Of a stretch of 64,000 nt of DNA, positions 46,693-57,796 are shown piece by piece. Under the pieces are notes generated by a model. The model was not told the DNA's origin and ran no database searches. It saw only the letters and a program-made list of their open reading frames with translations. Origin of the DNA: Oscheius onirici (Eukaryota > Nematoda > Chromadorea > Rhabditida > Rhabditidae); NCBI GenBank assembly GCA_932521025.1, contig OW051472.1, positions 6,820,001 to 6,884,000 on the forward strand. Direction: 5' to 3'. Positions within the stretch are counted from its first letter, which is position 1. Each line of letters opens with the position of its first letter. Both the position numbers and the translations under genes were made by a program.

Positions 46693-47226
46693 GACTTATT
46701 GATCAACTGTCCACAGGCTATGTTTTCCTACTCTCTGATGTCATCTCTGAAATTTCACTTTTACCACCAAAAAGGGTATGCGGGAGTGAAAAATTTTGCC
46801 GATATTTTAACATATTCGGCTTTAGCATATTAAAAATTGCACTAGGAAGTATTTAGCAACAGAACATTTTTCGAAAAATAATTGAACCTACATGTTTCGG
46901 CGTCCAAACCCTTCCGCGTTAGCGTGGCAATAGGCCACATACAAACGCACAAATGGACATCACTGCGCTTTAGTAGTTAAGAAACTGTTGCCCATTATAG
47001 ACATGCTGCGAACGCTAAAGCTTTTTTTGAAGTTGATCTCGACATAGTAAGTAGCAATGTACAAAGAATTGCTTTGTTCTTTGAAGAGTGTGCCAGCACG
47101 TAGAAAAGGACAAATAACATCTAAACAATGTGACAATTGTCCGCGGGGGTGAAAATGTCATTTATGAGGTCTGTCTAATTATGCTTCTAACAATTTATTC
47201 TTAGTACACTTTTCATGCAACAGGAT
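46693..47226. other. Convergent spacer
   Basis: Holds the 3' ends of the MFS gene and of the minus-strand 7TM gene. Nothing else seen. Confidence 0.45.
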
Positions 47227-48535
47227 TCATGCTCTCGTTGAAGAGATGGACACAACAATGACGTTATCCGCCTTGAGCTGGCGAAGACTCCCCGTTTTCC
47301 AGAAATTGATGTACGTTTTCCGGAGACGCCTATTTCAGAGAATTCAGTTAAACTGTAAAAAGAAAACGAACTCGTTGAAAATGAGATAGACGAGAGCGCT
47401 TGAGACCAGAGCAAAACGCAATAGAATTTGTTGAAAGTAGTACAGAAGTTCGAGAAGTGAGGTATCGAGATTAGCTGGCTCGGTGTATATGCGAACATAT
47501 TCGGAAAGCGCTGAGCAAAAGACGGTTCCCATAAAGGCTTGAATAGTTAGGTTCCATTCTTTTCTGACTCGCATCTCTTTTCTCTGCCATTAAAGCGTTG
47601 TTTGTTTAGACGTGAACAAACCTTTTTCAGGAAGAATAGCAACAAAAATGCGTAAAGAACTAGGGATGCCGTGGCAGCCGAAAGCAGAATTTGAACACGG
47701 TAAGAATCGATCCCTGGACTCTATTAATTGGGTGTAAAGCTAATACTTACACTCTTGAAGATTCAAAATTTGTTTGGTAGTGGACCTGCTAAAATGTGGA
47801 AATTTGTAGCGTTTTAAAGACCGAGTGAGAATGCCAAGAGCATTGTCAAAAAGATACTGCAGTACTAGAATAATATACAAAAAACCATACACAAGATGAG
47901 CGTCGAAAAATGGCCAATTAGATAAGGCTACTGTAGCGACGCGGTTGTATACCAAGATGAAGTTTATGAACTGACAGGAATCCCAAAGAGTTCCGTAAGA
48001 GTGTCGAAAAATGGAGAAGATAAAATACTTTTCGAGGTCTTGAAAAAATCCGACGTAGAAAAAGGGATCAGTAAAGGCCACATAACATTCGCACATGCTC
48101 AAAATGAACATGATCTTGAAGGTCTTTTGCGAATAAAATTCTTTGTTGAAGCCGAATATCTAAAAAAAAGTTATTTATTAAGCTGAACATTTTTAGTACT
48201 TGGGACGCTGCCGTATAATCCCATAGGCTGGTTGTTTTTAAAAACAACCTTGCAGAACTTAAAGAATGTAACAAGCGCTCTTACCAAAGCTAGTGGGAAG
48301 TGGATGAGAAAGAACATCCAGTCAATAAAACAGTACACAAACGTGTACCGGTGGTTCCAAATTTCCCAATTGTAATCCACGTAGCCTGCTTTGTATGTGT
48401 ATTCCTAAATTCGAAGCAGTTAAATGGAAAGGCAGAGCTTACCACAAATAGAGGCATACCTAGAACGAGCAGAGCAATCAGAAGTACTAGACGAAAGATT
48501 CGAAAAAATATTCGTGTGTCTCTATCATGAGCCAT
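47227..48535 (-). CDS. 7TM chemoreceptor-like protein, family member 1
   Basis: Six exons (48443-48535, 48285-48404, 47751-48159, 47622-47713, 47372-47583, 47227-47329) give 342 residues. Seven hydrophobic segments: TM1 LVLLIALLVLGMPLFV, TM2 FIDWMFFLIHFPLAL, TM3 KIMFILSMCECYVAFTDP, then FINFILVYNRVATVAL at the end of the next helix, and VYGFLYIILVLQYLFDN, SLVLYAFLLLFFLKK, NLTIQAFMGTVFCSAL, FALVSSALVYLIFNE. Family marks shared by all four copies: FGFNKEF, the YNR triplet, RKE-RVRKEW before TM6, FNE after TM7 and RLRKTYINFWKTGSLR in the tail. All introns fall at the same places. Serpentine receptors of this kind sense environmental chemicals; similarity is nearest to the srx-type superfamily but not certain. 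Confidence 0.82.
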
Positions 48536-48915
48536 TTCTGTATCGAGACCGCACGATAGAATCACAGCTGCTGTTTACCTATTTACCAAACTTTTGATCT
48601 CTCTCCTGTTTTGCGGGGTTGATTAAATGAGCTATGTCGTCCAGACCACAACATTTGCAGGACCGCACTGTATCAGAACACTGACAGAACAGTGAGTGTA
48701 CTGAGAACAGGTCAAGATTGTGTTCTTGCACGGGTGGGAAATCGAATTACGGGGGCCTGATTTCTCAATTTGCTTGGTTTCTTCGCGAACTACACACATA
48801 ACACTCAACTAATTGCATTTGCGTTACTCATTGTAGACTTTGACTTTTTTGTGTAGATCGGAGTAATCCTGCGCGTCAATCGACGGTTGAATTGTTACAG
48901 TAAGTTTGTTTAATT

Positions 48916-49150
48916 CGAAGAGGACGATACCGTAACCGTTTTGGCTTAGTTGCGAGTCACTTTTTACCACACAATGGAACAAAAACATTGAGTTAAGATG
49001 TATGGGTCACGAAGCGTGCATACCTAACTAGTAAGTCTGCAGCGTTCTTCAAATAAGCATTCCTGAAGATTTGACCACGGTAACAGTGGAAGAACCAGAT
49101 AGACCAAGATACATACACGCTCCCAGAATTAACATGACATCAACCGTAAG
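48916..49150 (+). promoter_or_regulatory. Orphan duplicate of a 7TM-gene upstream region
   Basis: About 235 bp match 50,690-50,930, which lies directly upstream of the 7TM start at 50,982. Both begin GAAGAGGACGATACCGTAAC and contain ACCTAACTAGTAAGTCTGC and the block ending CACGCTCCCAGAATTAACAT. No receptor coding sequence follows this copy. Confidence 0.65.
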
Positions 49151-49165
49151 AATCGAGGATTCCAT

Positions 49166-49400
49166 CCACTTTAAATTGCTTCCAAGTCACTGTGTCTGTC
49201 AGTCTGGGGACCTTTGCGCGCACAATTAGTTTTTAAAAAGTCGAGACAGGAAAAGCAAGTGTGCGAATTGCTCAGACGTGTTTGGTAGTTTCTTTGAAAA
49301 GGTAGAGACAGTGTCACAGAAGAGTGATAAAAAAAAGGTATGAGGGGGAGACTAGGACTAAGGTTCCACAAAGGGCGTTGCAAACCTTGTAGCACTAAAA
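49166..49400. repeat. Dispersed repeat family R2, copy 2
   Basis: Begins ATCCACTTTAAATTGCT, CCAAGTC, TGTGTCTGTCAGTC and ends GGGCGTTGCAAACCTTGT, like 29305-29580. It abuts the orphan promoter copy at the point where receptor coding would be expected. Confidence 0.5.
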
Positions 49401-49495
49401 ATACGAATGTTTCTTGCGCCAACTATCAACCGAGCAGAAACGCGATTTCAATAACATAGTTTACTTCACGTTGTACAATAACAAAAAAAGAATCT

Positions 49496-50318
49496 CTACG
49501 CGGGCGTGATAGTCAGCCGTCCCGCGTCTTTGCAATCATTGAAGTGGACGATCTTGAGCTTCTTTGTTCCATACCAGATTGTCCAGGTTGACGTTTTTTC
49601 AGCTGCAAATCGAGATTTTGGCTTGAAAAATGAAACCGAACTTACGCAAGTATAGAGTTTCTTCTACAGTTGTACTACACGTAAATTTGAAGTTTCGGAG
49701 AAGATTGTTGATTTCGTAGTCAGGAATCTCGCCGAATGTATAGATGTGCTTCTCTTCTCGACATCGATAGTACGGGCACTGCTCTCCTTGTTGACCAAAA
49801 GGAGGTTTCTTTGCGTCTCTAGACTACACAGCTGGACGATTCGGTTGAAAACATCCGGAATACGAACAACTTCCATCGCCGGATTCCAGGTGGACGGATC
49901 GAATTCCTTGGTTGGAGTGACGCATTTCTTGTCCGTCTTGCCATTAACGATCTTTTGAGGCATGTCCGGAACCAATTGACGAACAGATTGGTAGTCCTGC
50001 TGCTGGAGATCCTCCATCTTGTTCAAATCCTCTGAAGAATGTTTATAGTTTGAATAGAAGGCGAGCCTACCAATCGAAGAAGACGAAATACCGACAGATT
50101 TCATAGCCAGATTGTAGGAAGATGGAGACTTCTTGTTGACTTCCGGAGTAGACTCCTTCCTCTTCATGTCACCATATTCCTTGTTCAGCTGCATCTCTGC
50201 TATCAGACGCTGGGCTTCGTCAAAGTCGCCATTGTTCAGCAGCAGCTTCACGCGATCCGCGTCTTCTGCTGAAATTTGATAGTTGAAAAAGACAGTGAAT
50301 GAAATTACCGATAGACAT
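49496..50318 (-). pseudogene. F-box-like gene with a probable frameshift
   Basis: Exons 50309-50318, 50071-50268, 49646-50031 and 49496-49602. The N-terminal part (SIAEDADRVKLLLNNGDFDEA) is helical. The middle has AMEVVRIPDVFNRIVQLCSL and TQRNLLLVNKE, which resembles the F-box of nematode substrate-adaptor proteins for SCF ubiquitin ligases. Directly after VNKE the frame must change by one to reach CPYYRCREEKHIYTFGEIPD, KFTCSTTVEETLYL and, across a clean intron, TWTIWYGTKKLKIVHFNDC. Both halves look protein-like and the exon length is not a multiple that fits, so a small indel near 49,780-49,800 is likely. A cryptic intron there gives stops. Whether it is a fresh pseudogene or a sequencing error is open. 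Confidence 0.55.
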
Positions 50319-50689
50319 GAAGAACTACTCTATTCCAAGAGCACGCAACGTCAAACTGAAGCGTTTTTCTTCGCTAAAAGATTTTAAAAACACTCAAAGT
50401 AAAAGTTTTGCTCCAAAAAACTTTGTCACTTGAATTTTCGCTTTCACTTTTAGAACGAGCTCGCGTTTTTGTTTCAATTTTGGTTTCTTCACTTTGATTA
50501 CAACTGAACAAGGTAATCATTAGGAGAGTTTATTAGCTTCTCTGAAAAAATCTACCTGTTTGAAGTCTTATTATTTGGTCTGAACAGTCTGAAATGATCA
50601 GGTCTGTATCTCTCTACGAATAAAGCGCAATGGTGTCTATGGTGGACTCTGTTTATTTGTTTGTGTGTTACGGTATGTTTGTTCATTTT

Positions 50690-50940
50690 GAAGAGGACGA
50701 TACCGTAACCGTTTTGGTTTAGTTGCGAGACACTTTTTACTGCACAATCGAAAATTGAGTTAGAGTATACGAGTCACGGAGCGATGTATACCTAACTAGT
50801 AAGTCTGCAGCGTTCTTCCAATAAGCATTCCCGAAGATTTGACCTCGGTAACAGTGGAAGAACCAGATAGACCAAGATACATACACGCTCCCAGAATTAA
50901 CATGACTCCGTGAATGTAATCAACCGCAAGAAGAGAATTA
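50690..50940 (+). promoter_or_regulatory. Upstream region of 7TM member 2 (duplicated block)
   Basis: The block ends about 40 bp before the ATG at 50,982 and is the partner of 48916-49150. Conservation over about 235 bp of non-coding sequence may reflect recent duplication and not constraint. Confidence 0.5.
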
Positions 50941-50981
50941 CATTAGTTTAAATTGTCACATTGATCGTGGTGACTTCGATT

Positions 50982-52244
50982 ATGTCAAAGGACAGAGAAA
51001 CTCGTGTCTTCTTCTGGATATTTCGTTTGATTTTCCTGATTCTTGCAGCTGTACTATGCATTCCTTTTTATTACGTAAGTGTTTTGAATTTGGGGTGTGA
51101 CTGACTCTCCCTCACCTCTGTCGTTTAAAAAAGTGGCTCTAGCATTCAATTGCTTGGGAAAATCTGGAAAGTAGTGACCAATTGTATTTGGCTCAACAAT
51201 ACGTGTACGTTTTCATCGATGTTGTTTTCCTAATAATCCATTTACCGCTCGCACTGGTAGGTAAAAACAACTCGTTTTTACATGTTTTTCAGGTTTTTGG
51301 CTTCAACAAAGAGTTTTGCGTACAAAAGGCATTTAAAATCATGTTCATCTTGAGTTTCTGTGAATGTACAGTACTGTTAGGGGACATCACTTACATACTA
51401 ATATTTGGCATTCATGGGTGGTATAGATATGCTGGACCGCAGCAAGAAGGCTTTCTCAAAGTCTACACCTCTTTGTGGCAAACTACCCAGGCGATAAATT
51501 TTATCCTGGGATACAATCGCTTCGTTGCTGTTGCTCTTTTCCGTTGGCGTAGCTTCAACGCTACTGTTGTATACGTTTTGATGTTCTTCCTAATTATCTG
51601 CCAGTTCATTGTCGACAACGTTTTCTTCGTGCTCATTACGTTGAATGAACTGAATTTCTTTTCAGCATATGTTTTCGGCGGTAAGAGCTTGAAAGTTGTG
51701 TTAAGGTCATATTTCAGCAATTGACTTCATCAGATTATCTGCTCTCACAGCTATTTCAATATCGTCTGTCGTTCCATATATTTTGCTCCTTCTGTACATG
51801 TTCTTGAAAGTAAGATCATAGTAGTCATAAACAGTTTGATTACAGAGAAAAGAGATCAGAGTGCGGAAAGAGTGGGCTCTTACTCTTCAAGCCTTTATTT
51901 GTACTTTGTTGTGCGTGGTTCTAGCTGACCTCCTAGAGCAAGCTGTTCGAAACATCCAAAATGACCATCAAAGAGTAACATGGAAGAATACTTTTCATTT
52001 TGACTACGCATTTAATGTCCTGCGTCGGCTTTCAGAAGCTGCAAGTCCACTTGTTTATATTCATTTCAACGAGTTTGTTTTGAAAGACATCGGAATGAAA
52101 AAAAAAACTTTTTCCAGACGTCTTCGACGAGCGTATATCAACTTCTGGAAGACGGGAAGCCTTCGAAAAGTGCCGGCGAAGATGGAACACATCATCGTTG
52201 TTTCTCAGAAAGCCTCAAATATCTCCAATATCGTCGTATCTTAA
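50982..52244 (+). CDS. 7TM chemoreceptor-like protein, family member 2
   Basis: Six exons (50982-51074, 51143-51256, 51293-51680, 51718-51809, 51846-52072, 52118-52244) give 346 residues, no disablement. Segments: RLIFLILAAVLCIPFYY, YVFIDVVFLIIHLPLAL, FKIMFILSFCECTVLLGDI, INFILGYNRFVAVAL, VVYVLMFFLIICQFIVDN, SISSVVPYILLLLYMFLK, TLQAFICTLLCVVLADLL, and EAASPLVYIHFNE. The C-tail RLRRAYINFWKTGSLRKVP is the most conserved tract of the family. Intron positions are as in the other three copies, and the last donor splits the Glu codon of FNE (GA|GTTT). It is the only copy next to an intact duplicated promoter block. Confidence 0.85.
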
Positions 52245-52279
52245 TAAATTTTCTTTATTAACTGAAAGTTTTTAATTAT

Positions 52280-52714
52280 TTACTCGCAGTTGCAAAGAAA
52301 TTTCTGCAGCCTGGTATCAATCATCATTCTATATTTGTCGAGCGAGGGTGTCTGATTCGATTTCGACCCACAAATCACCCGGTGATCTAGGGTGATCCAA
52401 TTTAGCGCTAAAACTAGCATAATCAAATTGCATTTTCTGTACTCTTTGAACACGGACGTTATACGGTATTCATGGTGATTGATGCTCAGCGAACAACAGT
52501 AGTTCTCGACATCAGGAGTTATTCTCTTGAAGCGCTCTGGATATATAGGCGATGGACTGTAACGCAGCTCCCATATTGAGTTCAACTTCCATCTGACAAG
52601 GTTAGATTGATCAGAGTGATGATCGATACCAAAAATGATAGAATATGAACGGAAAATACTAAGTTTGTGGGCATTCCACGAGCAGTGAAGCTTTTGCAGT
52701 TGCTTCCTTTTCAC
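52280..52714 (-). CDS. Hypothetical 144-residue ORF, doubtful
   Basis: An uninterrupted reading frame beginning MKRKQLQKLHCSWNAHKL and ending LQKFLCNCE. Composition (YSIIFGIDHHSDQ, SINHHEYRITSVF) looks protein-like and recalls the C-terminal half of nematode F-box-associated proteins, but no motif is decisive and no N-terminal exon could be joined in phase. It is convergent with the 7TM gene at 52,244. May be a gene relic. Confidence 0.35.
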   Translation of the reverse strand: MKRKQLQKLHCSWNAHKLSIFRSYSIIFGIDHHSDQSNLVRWKLNSIWELRYSPSPIYPERFKRITPDVENYCCSLSINHHEYRITSVFKEYRKCNLIMLVLALNWITLDHRVICGSKSNQTPSLDKYRMMIDTRLQKFLCNCE

Positions 52715-52863
52715 TTTTGGAACCTTGACGATTTTCCAAAATTAGCAGTACCTCTTGGTTTCGACATTATGCGAATAAAAAACTGTAACATTAACACATA
52801 CTCTTTTCAATTATTTGTGTTTATTGAATGAAGATAGACAGAATCGACCAGTTTAAACAATTT

Positions 52864-54212
52864 CTATGGATCACGTGATCGACTTCCCGACAACGAAACA
52901 ACAGTGACGGTCTCAGTTCTGCTCAGACTGCCATCTTTCCAGAGTCTGATGTATGCCATTCGGAGACGTCTGTAACTTTAAAAAGTTGTCAGTTCTGACC
53001 GCTTTCAAACTCGTTAAAGTGTAGATAGACGATCGCACTTGCAGCCATAGAGAACCGGTAGAGCACATCTCGAGTATATCTCACAATCGGAAGGCCATCT
53101 TCACCATACGCGAATTGTAGTACGTCGGCCACAACTACACAGAACAGAGTACAGATAAAGGCTTGAATCGTGAGGCTCATCTCTTTTCGAACCCGTATCT
53201 CTTTTCTCTGAAAACTGTGTTTAAGATATCTAAGAAAAAGACCTACCTTTTTAATAAAGTAGAAAAGTAGTAAGCCGTATGGGATGAGAGAAGAGGTGGC
53301 TATTGTGAACAAGGCTGGCAATCTGATAGCTTCTGTGACTGGAAAGTGACGTGATTTCAGAAAATTCTGATCTTACTTCCAAGAAAGGCAATGAGCCGCT
53401 TGTAGTTGGACCTACTGAGATGGGGAAAGTCAAAGTAGTAAATAGTTAAGTGAGCAATATAGCTCAGGTTATCGATGATGTATTGACCGGCAATCATCGA
53501 GTACATGAAGCCATAAATTATTTTAGAGTTGAAAAAGGGCCAGCTAAAGAGGGCAACCGTAGCCAGGCGGTTGTATCCCAGGACAAAGTTGACAGCCTGG
53601 GTTGTTTCCCAGAGGGAGCGGTAGACTTTTAGAAAGACCATTTGCTCGAACTCTGTCTCAAAAGGCGAGTCGAAGATAATGAAAACCATTTGGTGGACGA
53701 TGTCACTAAAGAGGACGATACATTCACAGAGACTCAAGATGAACATGATGCGGAATGCTTTCTGGGAGGAGAACTCTCTGTTGAAGCCAAAAACCTGGAA
53801 AATGGTATCCCATAAACGCTGTACTGCCGTTTTATGTACAAGTCTTTTCTAGCTGAAGACAGCATTTTTAAAGCCTTCGATGTTCTGCAAAATTGTAGTC
53901 TTTGATCTTCTGTGATACAACTTTGCAGAACTCTGAAAAGTTCGAAAATGTTGTCTTCTTTTATAGCGTTCTTTTAAAAGGGAATTTCTCCTACCAAAGC
54001 TAGTGGAAAATGAATGACGAAGAACACTATGTCGATAAAAGTGTACACGCACTGGTGAGCGTAGAAAAGTATATCAGAATCCTGGTCCTCTTCGGTGTAA
54101 ATCTAAAAAGGATTCATTTTATAGCACAAAAACTCACCAAGTATGGCGGAATGCACAGGACAACTACCGTAACCACACCTACGATGCGGAAAATCCGATC
54201 TTTTTCTTGCAT
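52864..54212 (-). CDS. 7TM chemoreceptor-like protein, family member 3
   Basis: Six exons (54138-54212, 53995-54102, 53377-53794, 53247-53338, 53011-53207, 52864-52969) give 331 residues. TM1 is shorter than in the others (RIVGVVTVVVLCIPPYL); TM2 VFFVIHFPLAL; then FKIMFILSLCECIVLFSD, AVNFVLGYNRLATVAL, the SRSNYKRL loop, SLIPYGLLLFYFIKK, SLTIQAFICTLFCVVVADV and ASAIVYLHFNE. The tail is RLRMAYIRLWKDGSLSRTE. It is the same gene type as members 1, 2 and 4 with identical intron places. Intron 2 (53795-53994) contains a small hairpin element related to the MITE at 63.3-63.7 kb. Confidence 0.83.
53850..53965. mobile_element. Short hairpin element related to the 63.3-63.7 kb MITE
   Basis: An imperfect inverted repeat: GAAGACAGCATTTTTAAAGC ... 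CGATGTTCTGCAAAATTGTAG against ACAACTTTGCAGAACTCTGA ... GAAAATGTTGTCTTC. The motif TTTGCAGAAC beside a GAAAATG(C/T)TGT end is shared with the stem of the larger MITE. Confidence 0.5.
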
Positions 54213-54802
54213 TTCTGAACTCAAAAAATCAGCGATGACATTCTTTATATATTCGAACCGTAGTAGTAGTAATAGAAGCCGAAGATTGTTTTTACCGTAT
54301 ATAATTTTATTATTCTCCCGCGCAAGTCAATCGTCTGATCTGATCAAACATCTTGTACGTCAGAAACAGGTCAGAGGTTTTGAGTAGGTAGCTGTTATAA
54401 GTTGATAAATCAAAAGGAAGCATGACGTTTTGGATAAAATAGTGGTCGGGCATTCTAATATAACCTGTGGGCACCGACTAATCGAATACCGTGGTATTTT
54501 GAGTCTATTCAACGACAGTTTAAAAGCTGTATAAAATAATAGACTACCTAACCGGATCACACCCGAAGAGTAGAGTAATCTTGGAGTGATGATGAGAACG
54601 GGTATGTTTCTCCTGCTACTGGTTCGCCAAGACAGATGTCAGATCGGGCTATCTTCGTCTGTACTGTCATTTGACTGTTGCAATTGACGCTTTTTACAAG
54701 ACTGAAAGAGTTCATTTGTGGTTCGCAAAGTATTCTCTAAAATGTCAGCTGAAAAATGTTTCAGCTGCTTTCCTCCTTCTTATCTTGCAAACTTCTCATT
54801 CC

Positions 54803-56029
54803 ATGTTGCTGCTCTTTTTCAACTTGTTAACTTTAACTGCGGCCGAAAACTACACCGAGCTGAATCCTTGTGTCGTAACATTCGCCGAAGTCAGTGAATT
54901 CGTCGTGTGCAAAGACGCTGCTCATATAAAGGCGACTGAAAACTTTGTTTTCGACGAGCCGGTGGATGAGGCAAAGTTTCTCGACTATTGGAAGAATAAG
55001 GTGACCATCACAGGAGGCTTTAGTTTGGGGTTTTGTTTCAAGCAGAACATGTCCTTGCTCGTCTTTCCAGAACTGAGAAAGACAGGTTTGTCGATGTTTA
55101 GAGATTATAATCACTCAAGTACAGATGCTTTTTATTTCCTTGTCGCCGAATCGTTCATTAGAAACATCAGCTTCCCCAAGTTAGAGGCTCTGAGAAAGGT
55201 AGACATTCGCTCCAACCCCTATTTGGAAGAGGTCAACTTCAAGAATGGCATCTTCATCGGATCAAAAGTCATAGACGAATACTCGTTCATTGGACGAAAT
55301 AACAGGATGAAAAATTCCGCTTATGATAAACTAAGAGCAGCAATCAACTACACTGGTGAATTAGAGTTGGGAGCGGAAGGAGGTAAGTCTGTACAGAATG
55401 ATAATGGAATGGGCTGCGGTACCAGTCATTGTGGCCGGGCTTGCCGTTAGTAGTTTCTTGTTCGTCCATAAATACTTTTAAAAAAACAGAAAAATAATGT
55501 CAGGTTCCGCCACAAATGCTTCTTCCGTAACCACGTTTAACTTATATTCAACAATTCTCTCTAACATAAGCATTTTTCAGACTGTGACTTTCCCTCCGAT
55601 ATCAATGTTACCTCTTTGAAGCAGTTTGAAGGCTGTAAAACTGTGTATGATCTCACGTTTGCAAATCAAGTTGCTGATCTGGATTATCCAGTAAATCCAA
55701 TGAAGCTGCGATTTGGTGTTATTGCCTACCGTACCAATATCAAAACACTGTCCTTTCTGACTCTGGCAGACAATTACAAATCATCTTCGTGGATAGCCCA
55801 TAATCCTGTGCTGTGTGATACGGATATGGATAAGTTTATACTTCCAGAAGAAAGAGCAGACAAGTTGAAGGACAACTGTATTACCCCACCACCTACTCCT
55901 GGCCCTCGTCCTACTACTGCTTCTGGCAGTCCTGGTGTAACGACAACAACCCCAGTCAGCACGACTAAGGGGTCTTGGAAGATTTCCTTAGTTTTGTCTG
56001 TTCTTTTTACGCTCTGCATTTCTCAATAA
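54803..56029 (+). CDS. Two-L-domain secreted/GPI protein, IRLD-type copy 1
   Basis: Three exons (54803-55085, 55125-55382, 55581-56029) give 329 residues. It has a signal peptide (MLLLFFNLLTLTAA), then two receptor L-domain-like halves as in insulin/EGF receptor ectodomains: the first with KFLDYWKNKVTI, LVFPELRK and ISFPKLEALRKVDIR, the second with DCDFPSD, LKQFEGCKTVYDLTF and IKTLSFLTLADN. A Thr/Pro stalk follows, then a C-terminal hydrophobic end (ISLVLSVLFTLCIS) without a cytosolic tail, typical of a GPI anchor signal. C. elegans has many such irld genes, some neuronal; function mostly unknown. Intron 1 is 39 bp, divisible by three and stop-free, so retention would also give an ORF. Upstream in-frame ATG at 54671 is less likely. 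Confidence 0.8.
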
Positions 56030-56336
56030 AGGTTGTCGTTAGCCATGAAGAGCCATTAACCATCCGGTCGCCGATTTTAGGATCTTTTTAAGGAGAAAAT
56101 AATTCGGCAAGAAATCGATAAAACAACATGGTAACTTATCCTAAAAATAATGGTCGGTTGGCACACGTACGAGCTTTGCACTAGGAAATAGCCATAGGGA
56201 AAGGATTGTTACAATTCTAAAAATAAGTTTTTACATTAAAGAAAAAGGTTTCATTCCGACCAATAAGTATGTCACCGATGACAGATGAAAAGTTTTCAGC
56301 TGTCTTTCACCTCTATTTGTTTAACATTTTCTTCAG

Positions 56337-57423
56337 ATGCTGCTGCTCATTTTAGACTTACTTTTATCTGTTGCAACCGCAAGCTATACCGAACAAAAAC
56401 CATGTCAAATAACCAACGAACAAATCAATGAACTTCTTCAGTGCAAAGATGCCGCCCATATAAAATCGGATGAAGATATTGTGTTTTCGTTCTCGCCGGA
56501 AAAAGAGGGAACTTTTCTCGACTACTGGAAGAACAAGGAGACTTTTACAGGGTCCAGTCTGGAGATTAGATTCAAAATGAACATTTCCCATCTCATCTTT
56601 CCGAATCTCAGGAAAGCAGGTTTGTAAATGAGACGAGTAGTTTGAAAGACTTGCAGATGTTGTTTTCTACATGGTCGAAACAGTCATACAAAGGTTAAGT
56701 TTCCCAAAATTGGAACACTTGAAAGGAGTTGGAATCTCCGGAAATCTATATCTGGAAGAGATAAATTTCAAGAAGGGAATGACAATTGGATCGAAGGACA
56801 GCAACGTGTTCATTCGTGACAATAATAAGATGAAGCAGGCAGCTTATGACAAAATTCGGGCAGATGTCAACTTTTTGGTTGAGCCAGGGTTGGGAGAAGA
56901 AGGAGGTAGAGAATTGCTTTGTTCTTTAATATTTACAATCTCAGATTGTACCTTCACCCAGAATTTCCCTTTAAGCTCATTAAAACAGTTTGAAGGCTGT
57001 AAAAAACTTTTCGGTCTCTATTTTGAGCGTACTGTATTCGATCTCGACTATCCTGTGAAGCCGATGGAAATGGTTTCTGGCCTCTATGCTGTTGGAACTG
57101 ATCTCTACACTCTGTCCTTTCTGACTGGCAATTCGGCGTTATACGCCGAGATAACTAATAATGCCTTTTTGTGTGACACGAACCTGGAACGGTTCATAAG
57201 TCCAGAAGATAGAGATACAAAACTGAAGAAGAACTGCTGGTTCAGAAATACAACAATTATTCATGCTCCCGCTCCAATTAGCCCCATCACACCACTGGAA
57301 ACTACACAATCTTTTAGTTTGAATTCCACAGTAGTGACAACAACCCCAGTCAGTACTACCAAAGAAGCTCGTCCAATTGATTTTATTGGATCCATTATGC
57401 TCGCAATATATATTTTTCAATGA
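56337..57423 (+). CDS. Two-L-domain secreted/GPI protein, IRLD-type copy 2
   Basis: Exons 56337-56619, 56657-56905 and 56945-57423; 336 residues. The ATG follows TTCTTCAG directly. Layout as copy 1: signal peptide MLLLILDLLLSVATA, TFLDYWKNKETFTG, LIFPNLRKA, LSFPKLEHLKGVGIS, SLKQFEGCKKLFGLYF, a Thr-rich stalk with TTTPVSTTK, and a hydrophobic end (SIMLAIYIFQ). Splice places are those of copy 1. The first two copies share the stalk, which copy 3 lacks. Confidence 0.8.
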
Positions 57424-57796
57424 AAACTTTTGCAGTGCGGTGGTTTTATTATACCGCACAGAAAACATGACAAGTTGTTAGGAGTTTGAATATCATTGGC
57501 ACCCTTATGAAGCACCAGCACTGGACAACACTTTATTCGAGACTAAGGAATCGTAAAAATAGGTACGATCTATCGTATCTCTTGCCCTTTTTTGAGAAAA
57601 AACTCGCTTAGCCGAAGATTAAAAGTAGCATACCAGTCCTAACCGTAGATTTTGATACGGTGAAGAGAATCTAATTGTAAGACAATTTTTTGTCGACATT
57701 CAAGACTCAAAGTTGGAGCGTAATTAATTCTCTGCTTTCGGAGTTTTATTTGTACCAACAAGACTTTTCAATTTATCAAGAACCGATTCCAATCAC

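Larger units (their letters stand above)
48536..49495. other. Spacer holding an orphan receptor promoter copy and repeat R2
   Basis: No gene. 48916-49150 duplicates the 5' flank of the 7TM gene at 50,982; 49166-49400 is the second R2 repeat. Confidence 0.5.

Noticed and set aside
49740..49800. A 49-nt intron (T|GTAGTC to GAGCAG|) to repair the F-box-like gene
   Set aside because: The phases do not fit the downstream frame, and it would delete the conserved-looking F-box end.
51463..51720. Minus-strand ORF within 7TM member 2
   Set aside because: Antisense shadow of exon 3.
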